DNA of 64,000 nt, taken from contig NZ_CABPSP010000018.1 in the NCBI RefSeq assembly GCF_902459765.1, forward strand, positions 62,001 through 126,000, written 5' to 3'. A program made the translations under genes and the position numbers. The number at the start of each line of letters is the position of its first letter. Position 1 is the stretch's first letter. Below, one piece after another: positions 31,226 to 40,531 of the stretch. Under the pieces are notes generated by a model. That model saw only the letters and a program-made list of their open reading frames with translations. It did no database searches and was not told where the DNA came from. This DNA is from Pandoraea anapnoica (GTDB lineage: Bacteria > Pseudomonadota > Gammaproteobacteria > Burkholderiales > Burkholderiaceae).

Positions 31226-33917
31226 AAATCGCTGATATTTGGGTTCCAATCCCTGATGATACCGGTATCTGCGTCGGGCGTGCGGAACGCGTCGCCTCGG
31301 GGAACACCCCGAGGAGCCGGGGATGGCCGGGTGGAACGTCATCACGCAGGTCGTCTGACACGGGTGGCGACGCCGCGCTGGCACTCGCGCCGGGTAAGTC
31401 ACGCACCTCAGGCACGTCAGGCACCTCGCCCACATCTGCCACGGCTTCCGCCAAGGCGATCCGCTCCAGCGCTGCGGTGCCCCGCCCCGCTGTGCCGTCG
31501 TCCAACGCGCTGGGAGCACCGACCGCCGCGCCGTCCGGCACCACGCTGGGTGTCAGGAACACCAGCAACTCCGTGCGCCGGTTCTCATTGGCGCGGTTAC
31601 GGAAAAGTGCGCCCAGCACCGGCACGTCTCCCAGCCAGGGAACGCTTGCGCGGCTGTCGCGCTTCACCTCCTGGTAAATTCCCCCGATCGCGACTGTCCC
31701 GCCGCTTTCGACTTGTACCTGCGTCCGGACATGCCGGGTGTCGACGGCGAAGCCTTCGCCGACGGCCTGCCCCACGCTGTCCTTGCGCACATCCACATCC
31801 AATATCACTTGCCCGTCCGGCGTAATCAAGGGCGTGACCTCGAGTCTTAGGGTCGCCTTGCGGAACTGCACGGATGCCACATTGCGCCGACCGTTGCGCG
31901 TTTGGTACGGCAATTCCGTGCCTTGCTCGATGAGCGCCTGCACCTTGTCTGCCGTGACCACGCGCGGGCGGGAGACCACTCGCCCTCGCCCGCTGGTCTC
32001 CAATGCTGAGAGCTCCAATTGCAGGAAACGGCTTGCGGACCGGCCGAACAACGTGATCGCGAGACTCGGCGGGGTCACGCCCGCCAGCGCCGCCGCCGAA
32101 AGCCCGACATCCACCGCGCTGCCGGGAGCGCTCGTGTCCCCGCCCGTTCCGCGTGCGCCACCGTTCGCGACGCGCCCGCCAGCCGGCATATCCAAAGATC
32201 CCGTGTCCGACGTCGGACGTTTATCGCCGTCCCGTCCCGCAGTCGCGGCACCGTGTTGTCCCGCCAGCCGGACGCCGAGCGATTCGCTGAACCCGTCATC
32301 GGCTTCGACGATGCGGGCTTCGATCAGCACCTGCCGCACAGGCACATCGATACGTGCAATAAACGACGCCAGCGCATCGAGCCTCTCAGGCAGATCAGTG
32401 ACGAAGAGCTGGTTTGTCCGGGGATCCGCAATGAGACCGCCGCGCGCTGACAAGAGACGCTGCCCTTTGCTGTCCTTCTGTCCGAGAATGATCTCCCGCA
32501 ACGCCTCGGCCCGCGGATAGTTCAGCCGGAACCGGCGCGCAGCCAGTGGCTGCAACGCCTCACGTTTCGCCGCAGCCTCCAGTTGCGTTCGCTCGTCAGC
32601 CAGCAGATCGGCACGCGGCGCAATCCAGTCGACACCGTTCACGGATTGCACTCCCAGGCCTGCGCTTCGGATCATGACTTCGAACGCCGTTGCCGCAGAC
32701 ACCCCCGTCACCTCCATATCGAGTCGCCCCGTGACGCGCTCGCCGATCGCCACGCTCCGGCCGGTCAGCCTCGCGAATACCCGCAGCGCGTCTGCAGCCT
32801 CAGCACCGTGCAACACCACGTCCACCGCAGAAGGGTCGGTATTCGACAGCGCCCTGCCCGGCAATGCCCCGTCATCGCTCCAGGTGGCCAACAGCCCGCC
32901 GGTTGCGGTCCGGCGCAACACCACGCGGCGAGCACCGGCACGCATTGCCCCCACGGACTCAACGCTCTCGACGCTCACCTGAGACATAGATTTGGTCATG
33001 GTCACGGCATCTTGGGCAGACCGACGTGTCATGGGCGTGCGAAACACGTCGATAGCATCCGTCGGCATCTCCCATCGCGGTGGCGGTTCAGGCAACGCTG
33101 GGAGCGCATGTGTCATCGGCATGTCGAGCGACTCGGCGGGCTCGGCCGTGCGGCGCCAACGATATGCAGAGACGGTGACGCTCAACGATGCTTCTGCGCT
33201 TTCGGGATGCGTTGCACCACCGGTGGTGCCCGTTTGCACACGAGGGCCGTCCAGCGCGAACTGCTCCACCACCAGATGCCGTGGCAGCCGATCAACCTCA
33301 GCAAGCCAGCCGAGCAAATTCGCGACCGTGCCTCGAACACGCAACTCGGCGCGCTCAGTTTCCAGTTCGCCGGATACTGCCGCCGGTCCCGGACGCGAAA
33401 ACGCCAAAGTCAGCCCGCTCCGAGAAACCAGCCGCTCAAGATCGGTACGCCATGCTGCAAGGGCCTCGTCGTCAACCTCGGGAGCGTCACTTGCATGCTT
33501 TGAGACGGTCGACGAAGCCGACGACTCGCCTTCGGACGCCCCTGCAAATGCCTCTGCCCCCGGCTCGACGACGGGCAGCATGCGTTGCCATGCTCTGGTT
33601 TGCGCCCCTTCGTTCTGAAGTCGGCGCATGAGCGACGGTAACTGGTCCGCAGCGTCCTTGGCACGCGCCAACATCTGCCGCTCAACTTCAAGCCCCTGTT
33701 TCAGGGCCGCCCGCGCCGGGAGACTCGTCAACCACCCAATCGACCACGCCAGAAAGAAACCCGTCAGCGCTGCAGCGATCGCGAGGCCCCACCGTACAGT
33801 CGACGACCATTCGGTCGGTGAAATGGAAACCCATGTCGCCCAGCGCGCCCGCCAACGCGCCCGCACATCATGAAACATGTCACGCACATCGTCTGGAGGG
33901 TGATTTTCACTGTACAT
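31131..33917 (-). CDS. PilO-like protein fused to a HofQ/ComE-type secretin
   Basis: One 928-codon frame joins two proteins that are normally separate. Residues 1-40 are cytoplasmic, 42-66 form a membrane helix, and about 67-255 resemble the PilO alignment protein. A linker at about 256-360 contains AIDVFRTP, perhaps a PilP trace. Then come a secretin N0/STN domain (about 364-436), an N1 domain (about 460-535) and the secretin barrel (about 536-792) with [15 protein letters not shown] and the [10 protein letters not shown] end. There are no AMIN domains and no signal peptide before the secretin. The last ~135 residues are acidic, low-complexity sequence. The ATG overlaps the PilN gene by 11 bases. 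The secretin is similar in size to E. coli HofQ, whose gene also precedes aroK. Confidence 0.85.
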   Translation of the reverse strand: MYSENHPPDDVRDMFHDVRARWRARWATWVSISPTEWSSTVRWGLAIAAALTGFFLAWSIGWLTSLPARAALKQGLEVERQMLARAKDAADQLPSLMRRLQNEGAQTRAWQRMLPVVEPGAEAFAGASEGESSASSTVSKHASDAPEVDDEALAAWRTDLERLVSRSGLTLAFSRPGPAAVSGELETERAELRVRGTVANLLGWLAEVDRLPRHLVVEQFALDGPRVQTGTTGGATHPESAEASLSVTVSAYRWRRTAEPAESLDMPMTHALPALPEPPPRWEMPTDAIDVFRTPMTRRSAQDAVTMTKSMSQVSVESVESVGAMRAGARRVVLRRTATGGLLATWSDDGALPGRALSNTDPSAVDVVLHGAEAADALRVFARLTGRSVAIGERVTGRLDMEVTGVSAATAFEVMIRSAGLGVQSVNGVDWIAPRADLLADERTQLEAAAKREALQPLAARRFRLNYPRAEALREIILGQKDSKGQRLLSARGGLIADPRTNQLFVTDLPERLDALASFIARIDVPVRQVLIEARIVEADDGFSESLGVRLAGQHGAATAGRDGDKRPTSDTGSLDMPAGGRVANGGARGTGGDTSAPGSAVDVGLSAAALAGVTPPSLAITLFGRSASRFLQLELSALETSGRGRVVSRPRVVTADKVQALIEQGTELPYQTRNGRRNVASVQFRKATLRLEVTPLITPDGQVILDVDVRKDSVGQAVGEGFAVDTRHVRTQVQVESGGTVAIGGIYQEVKRDSRASVPWLGDVPVLGALFRNRANENRRTELLVFLTPSVVPDGAAVGAPSALDDGTAGRGTAALERIALAEAVADVGEVPDVPEVRDLPGASASAASPPVSDDLRDDVPPGHPRLLGVFPEATRSARPTQIPVSSGIGTQISAIYAGKRNTCRTDGSGQDHGWTRSGTTSWTAVL

Positions 33918-34578
33918 CCGGCACCTCCTCCCTCGTTTGGCTGTCGATATCCGACATACCGGCCAAGACGACGGGTGTTGGCACGGGTTTCAGCGCGATG
34001 CGCAGCGTAAAGCGACGAACGTTCAGTGCTCCGGCCTGCGTCTGCGCGTCCGCCCATTGGCGCCGGACGCTCTCCGGCACCACGCTCGATTCGACCTCGG
34101 CGACCTTGCGCACCCAGGGCAACGCACGCAGTCGCTTCTGCGTTTCGCGCACCCGCGATTGCGTCGTCGCATAGCCCTCGATTCGCAGATGCGCGTCGGC
34201 CGTCTTCACAACCGACAACCGCACGCCATCGGCGCAGGCCCGCATGATGTCGAGCAGACGATCGGCCGCAGCAGGCCGACGCTCAACCAGCGCAACGACG
34301 GTTCTGCGGTGAGCCAGCAGTTCGGCGAGTTGTCGCCGCGTCATGTCGAACGCCGCCACCTCACCGGCCAACCTCTCGTTCGTGGCGCGCAATGCCATTT
34401 GCTGCGCCTGCATTTCGCGGCGCTGGTGCAGGTCCCACGCAATGGGCACCAGCGAAGCTGTGGCGCCGCACGCCGCAAGGCACACCCAGATTCGCCATTG
34501 CCGACGCATGTCGCGGCGTCGCCACTGTGCCAGCGTGGGAAGGAAATCGAGCGGCGGAAATGCCTGCGTCACCCGCAT
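33907..34578 (-). CDS. PilN/HofN-like pilus assembly protein
   Basis: PilN-type proteins are bitopic inner-membrane components that bind PilM through a short N-terminal tail and pair with PilO in the periplasm. I start at the ATG at 34578 (MRVTQAFPPLDFLPT); the N-terminal stretch resembles the INLLP-type PilM-binding peptide. A membrane helix follows (about 31-50), then a coiled-coil stretch (about 52-100) and a small periplasmic ferredoxin-like domain. The ATG overlaps the PilM-like gene by 10 bases. The product is 223 residues. Sequence similarity is weak, so the call rests on layout and neighbours. Confidence 0.78.
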   Translation of the reverse strand: MRVTQAFPPLDFLPTLAQWRRRDMRRQWRIWVCLAACGATASLVPIAWDLHQRREMQAQQMALRATNERLAGEVAAFDMTRRQLAELLAHRRTVVALVERRPAAADRLLDIMRACADGVRLSVVKTADAHLRIEGYATTQSRVRETQKRLRALPWVRKVAEVESSVVPESVRRQWADAQTQAGALNVRRFTLRIALKPVPTPVVLAGMSDIDSQTREEVPDVQ

Positions 34579-35660
34579 GCCACCCCCTGCATCGACAGGG
34601 CTCTCAGCGCCAGCCCACAAGACACGGCGAGCGCCGCACGCGGCACGAACGTCTCCTGACGCTGTCCTGCGGGATCGGCACCCTCGAACGTCGCGAGCGG
34701 GTCGAAGGGACACACAGCCATGCCGCACGCGCTTGCGACAGCGTCACAGATCGCCCCCAATTCCGCCGGGCTAGCGCCTTGCGTCGCCACGTCGATAGCG
34801 CGCGGCGCGATCGGCAATGTGCGCGCCAGATCGCGAACGACGCTTGCCAACGCCTCCGGGTGCCCGCGAACACCGTCAAAGCGCTCACGAACGTCCCCGA
34901 CGCAAACCGCACCATCGAATACCGCCAGATCGATTGTCTGGGCATCGATCTGCAATAGCGCGCACGGCCCGCCTGTTCGATCTCTGCCGACAGAGGCTGC
35001 GGGCGCGAATGCCTCGTGATCGTCTGATGCGGACGTTCGCCCTGCCGCACATTGCGCCCACAGAAACGCGCGTCGCCCCGCCTGATGCGCGGCATCAATC
35101 GCTTGTGCGCGTAGCCCTGACATTTCAAGCACGGCCATCCTGTCGTCGACCGGGGTCGCTTCGCAGGCATACAGCCGTAGACGATGGCTGCCCGGTTCAG
35201 CCCACGCTACGCCGACACGGCTGCGCAAATCGGGGTCGCCGTCGCCTGGCAGCAAAAGCGCCGCGCGACGCTGGCACCACGCCCGCAGCGCGCGCGGCGG
35301 AAGGTCCGTCGGACAGTCGATCACCTGCGTTTTCATTCCGTGCGACGGAAGCGCCAGGACGATGGCATCGTCCTGCAACGCCTCCGCCCGCGTGCCCAGA
35401 CGTTCCAGCAACTCCTCCAGGCGACGCGCCACGGCCTCCGGCTTGACGATGAGTGCGCCACGCAGCATGTCGTCTTCCAGTGCGGCAGCGCCATACACAT
35501 CCAGACGCAATCGGTCGGTCCCCGGCGTTCGCGTGATGCGAACGAATTGCATACCATTGGCATCGAAGTGGATTCCGCAACCGCCACCGCCGTTGCCCGG
35601 CCTTCTCGCCGCCCACTGCTTTCCCATGTGACGCACCCCGCGTAAAGCCGCTGCGAGCAT
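34569..35660 (-). CDS. PilM/HofM-like actin-fold pilus assembly protein
   Basis: PilM is a cytoplasmic actin-like ATPase-fold protein that anchors PilN at the base of type IV pili or DNA-uptake machinery. The 363-residue product has GIHFDANGMQFVRI near the N-terminus, LALPSHGMKTQVID and a C-terminal CGLALRAL, consistent with the diverged HofM side of the family. A clear GGAGGAAG site precedes the ATG at 35660. It is the first gene of the compact operon leading into aroK, aroB and dgt, and diverges from mrcA. Confidence 0.8.
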   Translation of the reverse strand: MLAAALRGVRHMGKQWAARRPGNGGGGCGIHFDANGMQFVRITRTPGTDRLRLDVYGAAALEDDMLRGALIVKPEAVARRLEELLERLGTRAEALQDDAIVLALPSHGMKTQVIDCPTDLPPRALRAWCQRRAALLLPGDGDPDLRSRVGVAWAEPGSHRLRLYACEATPVDDRMAVLEMSGLRAQAIDAAHQAGRRAFLWAQCAAGRTSASDDHEAFAPAASVGRDRTGGPCALLQIDAQTIDLAVFDGAVCVGDVRERFDGVRGHPEALASVVRDLARTLPIAPRAIDVATQGASPAELGAICDAVASACGMAVCPFDPLATFEGADPAGQRQETFVPRAALAVSCGLALRALSMQGVACG

Positions 35661-35696
35661 GACTTCCTCCTGCCTTTCGTCGTATCGATGCGATCG

Positions 35697-35724
35697 ATGC
35701 TAACGGGCATGGCAAAGCGGTCAA
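35697..35724 (-). promoter_or_regulatory. Candidate promoter of the pilM-like operon
   Basis: TTGACC and TAGCAT are 16 bases apart and read toward the PilM-like gene, about 37 nt before its ATG. A 12-bp direct repeat flanks the region (35726-35737 and 35797-35808). Confidence 0.45.
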
Positions 35725-35871
35725 ATCGGACGATTCCGAATAGTGGCGAGGGAAAGACGAGCGAAATGCGCTTTCGGAATTCATGCCGTTTTTGGCTCGG
35801 ACGATTCCTAGCCCCGATAGGCTCAAACTCCGATTTCGGGGGACTATCGAGGGAGGTTCCGGGGCGTTCGT

Positions 35872-35877
35872 TATAAT
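35872..35877 (+). promoter_or_regulatory. Likely -10 element of mrcA
   Basis: A perfect TATAAT lies 28 nt before the mrcA ATG. No clear -35 box is found at 16-18 bases, so another factor or an extended contact may be needed. Confidence 0.4.
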
Positions 35878-35904
35878 CGGCCCATCGTTTTTTCCGGTTC
35901 TCCC

Positions 35905-38364
35905 ATGGCAAGCACACCCCAAACCGAGACACCCCGCGACAAGCGCCCGCCCAAACCGCGCCGCTCCATCTGGCTGCGTATCGCACTTTGGTTCGTAGGC
36001 CTGATCGCTGCGATGGCCGTCTGCGGCGCGTTGCTCGCGGGGTACATCCTGGTGGTGATGACGCCACAACTGCCGTCGCTCGACACGATCGTCGACTACC
36101 GGCCGAAGATTCCGCTGCGCATCTATACCGCCGACGAAATCCAGATCGGCGAATTCGGCGAAGAGCGTCGCAATCTCGTGCGTTTCGCCGATATTCCCGA
36201 CGTCATGAAGAAGGCCGTCCTCGCCATCGAGGACGACCGCTTCTATCAGCACGGCGGCGTCGACTTCATCGGAATCTTCCGCGCGGGCCTCGCAAACTTC
36301 ACGCGCGGCGGCTCGTCGCAGGGTGCGAGTACGATCACCATGCAGGTGGCACGTAACTTCTTCCTGTCCAGCGAGAAGACGTACACGCGCAAGATTTACG
36401 AAGCGCTGCTCGCCTACAAGATCGAATCGCGCCTGACCAAGGATCAGATTCTCGAGCTGTACATGAATCAGATCTACCTCGGAGAGCGTGCCTACGGCTT
36501 CGCCAGCGCGGCACGCGTCTATTTCGGCAAGGATCTGAAGGACATCACGCTCGCCGAAGCCGCCATGCTTGCCGGGTTGCCGAAAGCGCCGTCGGCCTAT
36601 AACCCGATCGTCAATTACAAGCGTGCGCGCGTGCGTCAGGAATACATCCTGAAGCGCATGTACGACCTCGGATATGCATCCAAGGCCGAATACGATCAGG
36701 CAATCGCGCAGGAGCTGGTGGTGCGCGGGCTGGGTAGCGAATTCAGCGTGCACGCCGGGTATGTGGCGGAAATGGTGCGTCAACTGCTCTACGCGCAGTT
36801 CAAGGACGAGATCTACACGCGCGGCTTCAACGTCTACACCACCATCAACTCGGCGGATCAGGAAGCGGCGTACGAAGCGCTGCGTGCGGGCGTCATGGCG
36901 TACGAGTTGCGCCACGGCTATCGCGGCCCCGAAGCCAACATCGATCTGCCGGACGGCAAGGACGAGCGCGAACAGCTGATCGACGACACGCTGGTCGAGC
37001 ATCCGGACAGCGGCGACATGGTCGCGGCCGTGGTGCTCGCCGCATCGCCCCAGCAAGTGAAAGCCGTGCTTCTGAATGGCGACGACGTCACCGTGACGGG
37101 CGACGGACTGCGATTCGCGGCCGCTGGGTTGAGCGCTAAAGCGCAGCCGAAACAGCGGATTCGTCCGGGCTCGGTCATTCGCGTGACGAAGGATGCGAAG
37201 GACAATTGGCGCATCGTGCAGATGCCGGACATCGAAGCGGCCTTCGTGTCGCTCGACCCGCAAAACGGCGCCATCCGCTCGCTGGTCGGCGGATTCGACT
37301 TCAACCGCAACAAGTTCAACCACGTGACGCAGGCATGGCGTCAGCCAGGGTCGAGCTTCAAGCCGTTCATTTACTCGGCCGCGCTGGAAAAAGGCTTTGC
37401 GCCAGCGACCATCATCAACGACGGTCCGCTGTACTTCTCGGCAGCACAGACCGGCGGACAACCGTGGGAACCCAAGAACTACGGTGGCGGCTTCGACGGA
37501 CCGGAACCGATGCGCGTGGCGCTGATGCGCTCCCGCAACCTCGTGTCGATCCGCATTCTGCAAAGCATCACGCCAGCCTATGCCCAGAAGTTCATCGGGC
37601 GCTTCGGCTTCGAAGCGGACAAGCATCCGGCTTATCTGCCGATGGCGCTGGGCGCGGGCATGGTGACACCGCTGCAAATGGCAAGCGGTTTTGCCGTGTT
37701 CGCCAACGGCGGCTTCCGCGTCAATCCATTCATCGTGGCCCGCATCACCGATTCGAAAGGCAACGTGATCATGGAAGAGAAGCCGATCGCGGCAGGCGAC
37801 GAGTCGATTCGTGCCATTCCGGCGCGTAACGCCTTCATCATGAATTCGATGTTGCACGACGTGGCGACGCGCGGCACCGCGGCAAAGACCAATGCACTCA
37901 AGCGCAGCGATCTCGCGGGCAAGACGGGCACGACGAACGATTCGCACGATGCATGGTTCGCCGGGTATCAGTCTCAGTTGGTGGGTGTTGCCTGGATCGG
38001 TTTCGATCAGCCGCGCAATCTGGGCGATCGTGAAACCGGTGGCGGTCTGGCGTTGCCGATCTGGATCGACTACATGTCGAAGGCGCTGCGTGGGGTGCCG
38101 GAGTCCACTCGCGCGATGCCGCCAGGCGTCATTCAGGCAAATGGCGATTACTACTACGACGACTATCCGCCGGGACGCGCCGTCAGCACCGTAGGCCTGA
38201 GTGCCGAGACGGCACCGGACGGCTCGGCAGCCCCGGGTCCGTCGACGGGTGCCCTGCCCGGCCAGATGCCTGCACAACCGGGGGCAATGCCAGCACCCGC
38301 GCCCGCCCCGGTCGACCGCCAGGAGCGTCAGCGCATCCTGGATATGTTCAACAGCAAGCCCTGA
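35905..38364 (+). CDS. mrcA: Penicillin-binding protein 1A (bifunctional class A PBP)
   Basis: This enzyme polymerises and cross-links peptidoglycan. After a cytoplasmic tail and one membrane helix (about 23-52), the GT51 glycosyltransferase carries its catalytic glutamate in EDDRFYQHGG (E109) and the GASTITMQVARNFFL motif. The transpeptidase has the nucleophile serine in SSFK (about 483), SRN, and KTGT (about 673). The 819-residue length is typical. The last 50 residues are proline/alanine-rich. It diverges from the pilus operon, the same arrangement as E. coli mrcA beside hofMNOPQ. Confidence 0.96.
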   Translation: MASTPQTETPRDKRPPKPRRSIWLRIALWFVGLIAAMAVCGALLAGYILVVMTPQLPSLDTIVDYRPKIPLRIYTADEIQIGEFGEERRNLVRFADIPDVMKKAVLAIEDDRFYQHGGVDFIGIFRAGLANFTRGGSSQGASTITMQVARNFFLSSEKTYTRKIYEALLAYKIESRLTKDQILELYMNQIYLGERAYGFASAARVYFGKDLKDITLAEAAMLAGLPKAPSAYNPIVNYKRARVRQEYILKRMYDLGYASKAEYDQAIAQELVVRGLGSEFSVHAGYVAEMVRQLLYAQFKDEIYTRGFNVYTTINSADQEAAYEALRAGVMAYELRHGYRGPEANIDLPDGKDEREQLIDDTLVEHPDSGDMVAAVVLAASPQQVKAVLLNGDDVTVTGDGLRFAAAGLSAKAQPKQRIRPGSVIRVTKDAKDNWRIVQMPDIEAAFVSLDPQNGAIRSLVGGFDFNRNKFNHVTQAWRQPGSSFKPFIYSAALEKGFAPATIINDGPLYFSAAQTGGQPWEPKNYGGGFDGPEPMRVALMRSRNLVSIRILQSITPAYAQKFIGRFGFEADKHPAYLPMALGAGMVTPLQMASGFAVFANGGFRVNPFIVARITDSKGNVIMEEKPIAAGDESIRAIPARNAFIMNSMLHDVATRGTAAKTNALKRSDLAGKTGTTNDSHDAWFAGYQSQLVGVAWIGFDQPRNLGDRETGGGLALPIWIDYMSKALRGVPESTRAMPPGVIQANGDYYYDDYPPGRAVSTVGLSAETAPDGSAAPGPSTGALPGQMPAQPGAMPAPAPAPVDRQERQRILDMFNSKP

Positions 38365-38390
38365 CGAACTCAGGGATGACGGGACCTTCG

Positions 38391-38419
38391 ATCACCGCAG
38401 CCCATGGAGCTGCGGTGAT
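38391..38419. terminator. Perfect hairpin between mrcA and cyaY
   Basis: The arms ATCACCGCAG and CTGCGGTGAT are perfect inverted copies around a nine-base loop, 26 nt after the mrcA stop codon. There is no T-run on either side, so it may be a processed 3' end rather than a classic terminator. Confidence 0.45.
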
Positions 38420-38498
38420 CTGAAGCCCCCCGTGATCGGCAGGCGCCCGCAATTCCGCAGTTACAGAGAAGTACCTCAGCGAAAGACCCGAAAAGCGA

Positions 38499-38831
38499 TC
38501 AGACCGGCTGAAGCGTGACGGACTCTCCAGCCTGTTGCGACGCGAAGCGCGACAAGGCTTCGAACAACTCGGAATCGTCGCGCGTGTCGCGCCACTTGTC
38601 GCCCTTCAGGCGGAAGTGGAAACCGCCCGAGCGTGCGGCAATCCAGATCTCGCTCATCGGCGTCTGGACATTGACGATGATCTTGCTGCCATCGTCGAAT
38701 TCGAGCGTCAGGACATTCCCCGTACGTTCGCAATCGATATCCACATCGCTGTCGTCGACCACCGCCTCGACCGCCGCCTCGACCTGCGTCAGCACTGCCT
38801 CGGCGAGCGCCAGGAATTCACTTTCCGTCAT
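38499..38831 (-). CDS. cyaY: CyaY, bacterial frataxin
   Basis: CyaY binds iron and modulates iron-sulfur cluster assembly by IscS. The 110-residue product has the family core: an acidic first helix (MTESEFLALAEAVL, then DDSDVDIDCERTGNVL), VNVQTPMSEIWIAARSGG, and HFRLKGDKWRDTRDDSELF. I start at the ATG at 38831, which has a GGAG site; an ATG eight codons upstream is weaker. It diverges from lptM, an arrangement common in proteobacteria. Confidence 0.95.
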   Translation of the reverse strand: MTESEFLALAEAVLTQVEAAVEAVVDDSDVDIDCERTGNVLTLEFDDGSKIIVNVQTPMSEIWIAARSGGFHFRLKGDKWRDTRDDSELFEALSRFASQQAGESVTLQPV

Positions 38832-38888
38832 GCTAAACTCCACGGTTTGCGTCATCGTTAGCATGCCGCACCACGCGGCGATACCCCC

Positions 38889-39116
38889 ATGACTGCACCT
38901 ATTCGAACCTGCGCGATTGTAGCGTCGATTGCTCTGTTGAGCGCATTGGCCGGCTGCGGCCAGGCCGGCCCGCTCTACTATCCCGCCAAACCGGTGAAAC
39001 CGACGCCGCCGCCGGGCGCCCCATTGCCGACGCCGCCGCTCGTGCCCACGCCTGAGCGCGGGCCGTCCGTCGATGTGCCGCCGGCCGCCTCGCGCCCCGC
39101 AGCAAAGCCGGAATAA
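38889..39116 (+). CDS. lptM: LptM (YifL)-type small lipoprotein
   Basis: LptM is a small outer-membrane lipoprotein that helps mature the LptDE lipopolysaccharide translocon. The 75-residue product has a signal peptide with lipobox LAGC, directly followed by the conserved GQAGPLYYP; the rest is proline-rich and disordered. It lies immediately before lysA on the same strand, the usual position. Confidence 0.9.
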   Translation: MTAPIRTCAIVASIALLSALAGCGQAGPLYYPAKPVKPTPPPGAPLPTPPLVPTPERGPSVDVPPAASRPAAKPE

Positions 39117-39234
39117 GCGTAAATTAGCCGATGTTGGCCGAATTCCGACGGGTTTTCCCTCGACATTCGGGGCACATCGCATTCGGCCCGTCCAGCGGCC
39201 CCTTGTTTTTCCCGTTGATTACCGAGCACCTCCG

Positions 39235-40497
39235 ATGTCCGACGCCATCTTCTCCTACCGCGACGACGTACTTCACGCCGAAGGCGTAGCGCTGCCCGCC
39301 CTCGCCGAGCGCTTCGGCACGCCGCTGTACGTCTACTCGAAGGCGGCTCTGACGAACGCCTATCAGGCCTATGCCAAGGCCTGCGAAGGCCGTAACGCCG
39401 CAGTTCACTACGCCGCCAAAGCCAATTCGAACCTTGCGGTCCTCGGCGTATTTGCCAATTTGGGCGCGGGCTTCGACATTGTTTCGGCGGGTGAGCTGGC
39501 ACGCGTCATCGCCGCAGGCGGAGATCCGAAGCGCGCCGTGTTTTCCGGCGTCGGCAAGCATGCAGACGAAATGCGTTTCGCCCTGGAAAAGGATGTGTTC
39601 TGCTTCAACGTGGAATCGCGTCCGGAACTGGATCGCCTGAACGCGGTGGCCGGGCAAGTCGGCAAGCGGGCGCGCGTGTCGTTGCGCGTGAACCCGAACG
39701 TCGACGCAAAGACGCACCCATACATCTCCACGGGCCTGCGCGGCAACAAGTTCGGCGTAGCGTATGAAGAAGCCTTCGACGCCTACCGCGCGGCCGCGGC
39801 CATGCCCAATCTCGAAGTCGTCGGCATCGACTGCCACATCGGCTCACAGATCACCGAAATCTCGCCGTACCTTGACGCGACCGACAAGGTGCTCGATCTC
39901 GTCGAAAAGCTTGAAGCGGCTGGCATTTCGCTGCATCACATCGACGTTGGTGGCGGCCTGGGCATCACCTATACCGACGAAACGCCGCCGGACATCACGG
40001 CGTTCGCCACGACGCTGCTCGACCATATCGCCAAGCGTGGCCACGGCCATCGTCAGGTGCTGTTCGAACCGGGCCGCTCGTTGGTCGGCAACGCCGGCGT
40101 GCTGCTCACGCGCGTGGAATTCCTCAAGCATGGCGAGACGAAGAACTTCGCCATCGTCGATGCCGCGATGAACGATCTGGCCCGCCCGGCCATGTACGAG
40201 GCGTATCACGGGATCGATCCGGTGGTGCGTCGCGCCGGGGATACCGCGACGTTCGACGTCGTCGGTCCGGTCTGCGAGAGTGGCGATTGGCTCGGCCGTG
40301 ATCGTGGGTTGGCGATCGACGCTGGCGACCTGCTCGCCATTCGTTCCGCCGGGGCCTATGGGTTCACAATGAGCTCGAACTACAACACGCGTCCGCGCGC
40401 CGCCGAAGTCATGGTCGACGGCAATGAAGCCTATCTCGTGCGCGAACGCGAGACGGTCGAATCGCTGTTTGCCGGCGAACGGCTCCTTCCGGTCTGA
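39235..40497 (+). CDS. lysA: Diaminopimelate decarboxylase LysA
   Basis: LysA converts meso-diaminopimelate to lysine, the last step of the pathway. The PLP-binding lysine is K62 in YAAKANSN; HIGSQI, the glycine loop VGGGLGI, EPGRSLVGNAG and CESGDWLG complete the fold type III site. I start at the ATG at 39235 (MSDAIFSYRDD), giving 420 residues; the upstream extension of the frame overlaps lptM and is unlike the family. Confidence 0.97.
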   Translation: MSDAIFSYRDDVLHAEGVALPALAERFGTPLYVYSKAALTNAYQAYAKACEGRNAAVHYAAKANSNLAVLGVFANLGAGFDIVSAGELARVIAAGGDPKRAVFSGVGKHADEMRFALEKDVFCFNVESRPELDRLNAVAGQVGKRARVSLRVNPNVDAKTHPYISTGLRGNKFGVAYEEAFDAYRAAAAMPNLEVVGIDCHIGSQITEISPYLDATDKVLDLVEKLEAAGISLHHIDVGGGLGITYTDETPPDITAFATTLLDHIAKRGHGHRQVLFEPGRSLVGNAGVLLTRVEFLKHGETKNFAIVDAAMNDLARPAMYEAYHGIDPVVRRAGDTATFDVVGPVCESGDWLGRDRGLAIDAGDLLAIRSAGAYGFTMSSNYNTRPRAAEVMVDGNEAYLVRERETVESLFAGERLLPV

Positions 40498-40531
40498 TCC
40501 TCGCGATCTGCCGGATACACCACATCCCCGC

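Noticed and set aside
31131-33917. Frameshift as an explanation of the PilO-secretin fusion
   Set aside because: The frame is continuous across both parts and the linker, with no second-frame homologous piece seen. A larger in-frame deletion cannot be excluded from sequence alone.
35197-38277. Minus-strand frame of 1026 codons covering mrcA and part of the PilM-like gene
   Set aside because: Both underlying genes have clear catalytic or structural motifs in other frames. The long frame has shadow composition and no plausible ribosome site or domain.
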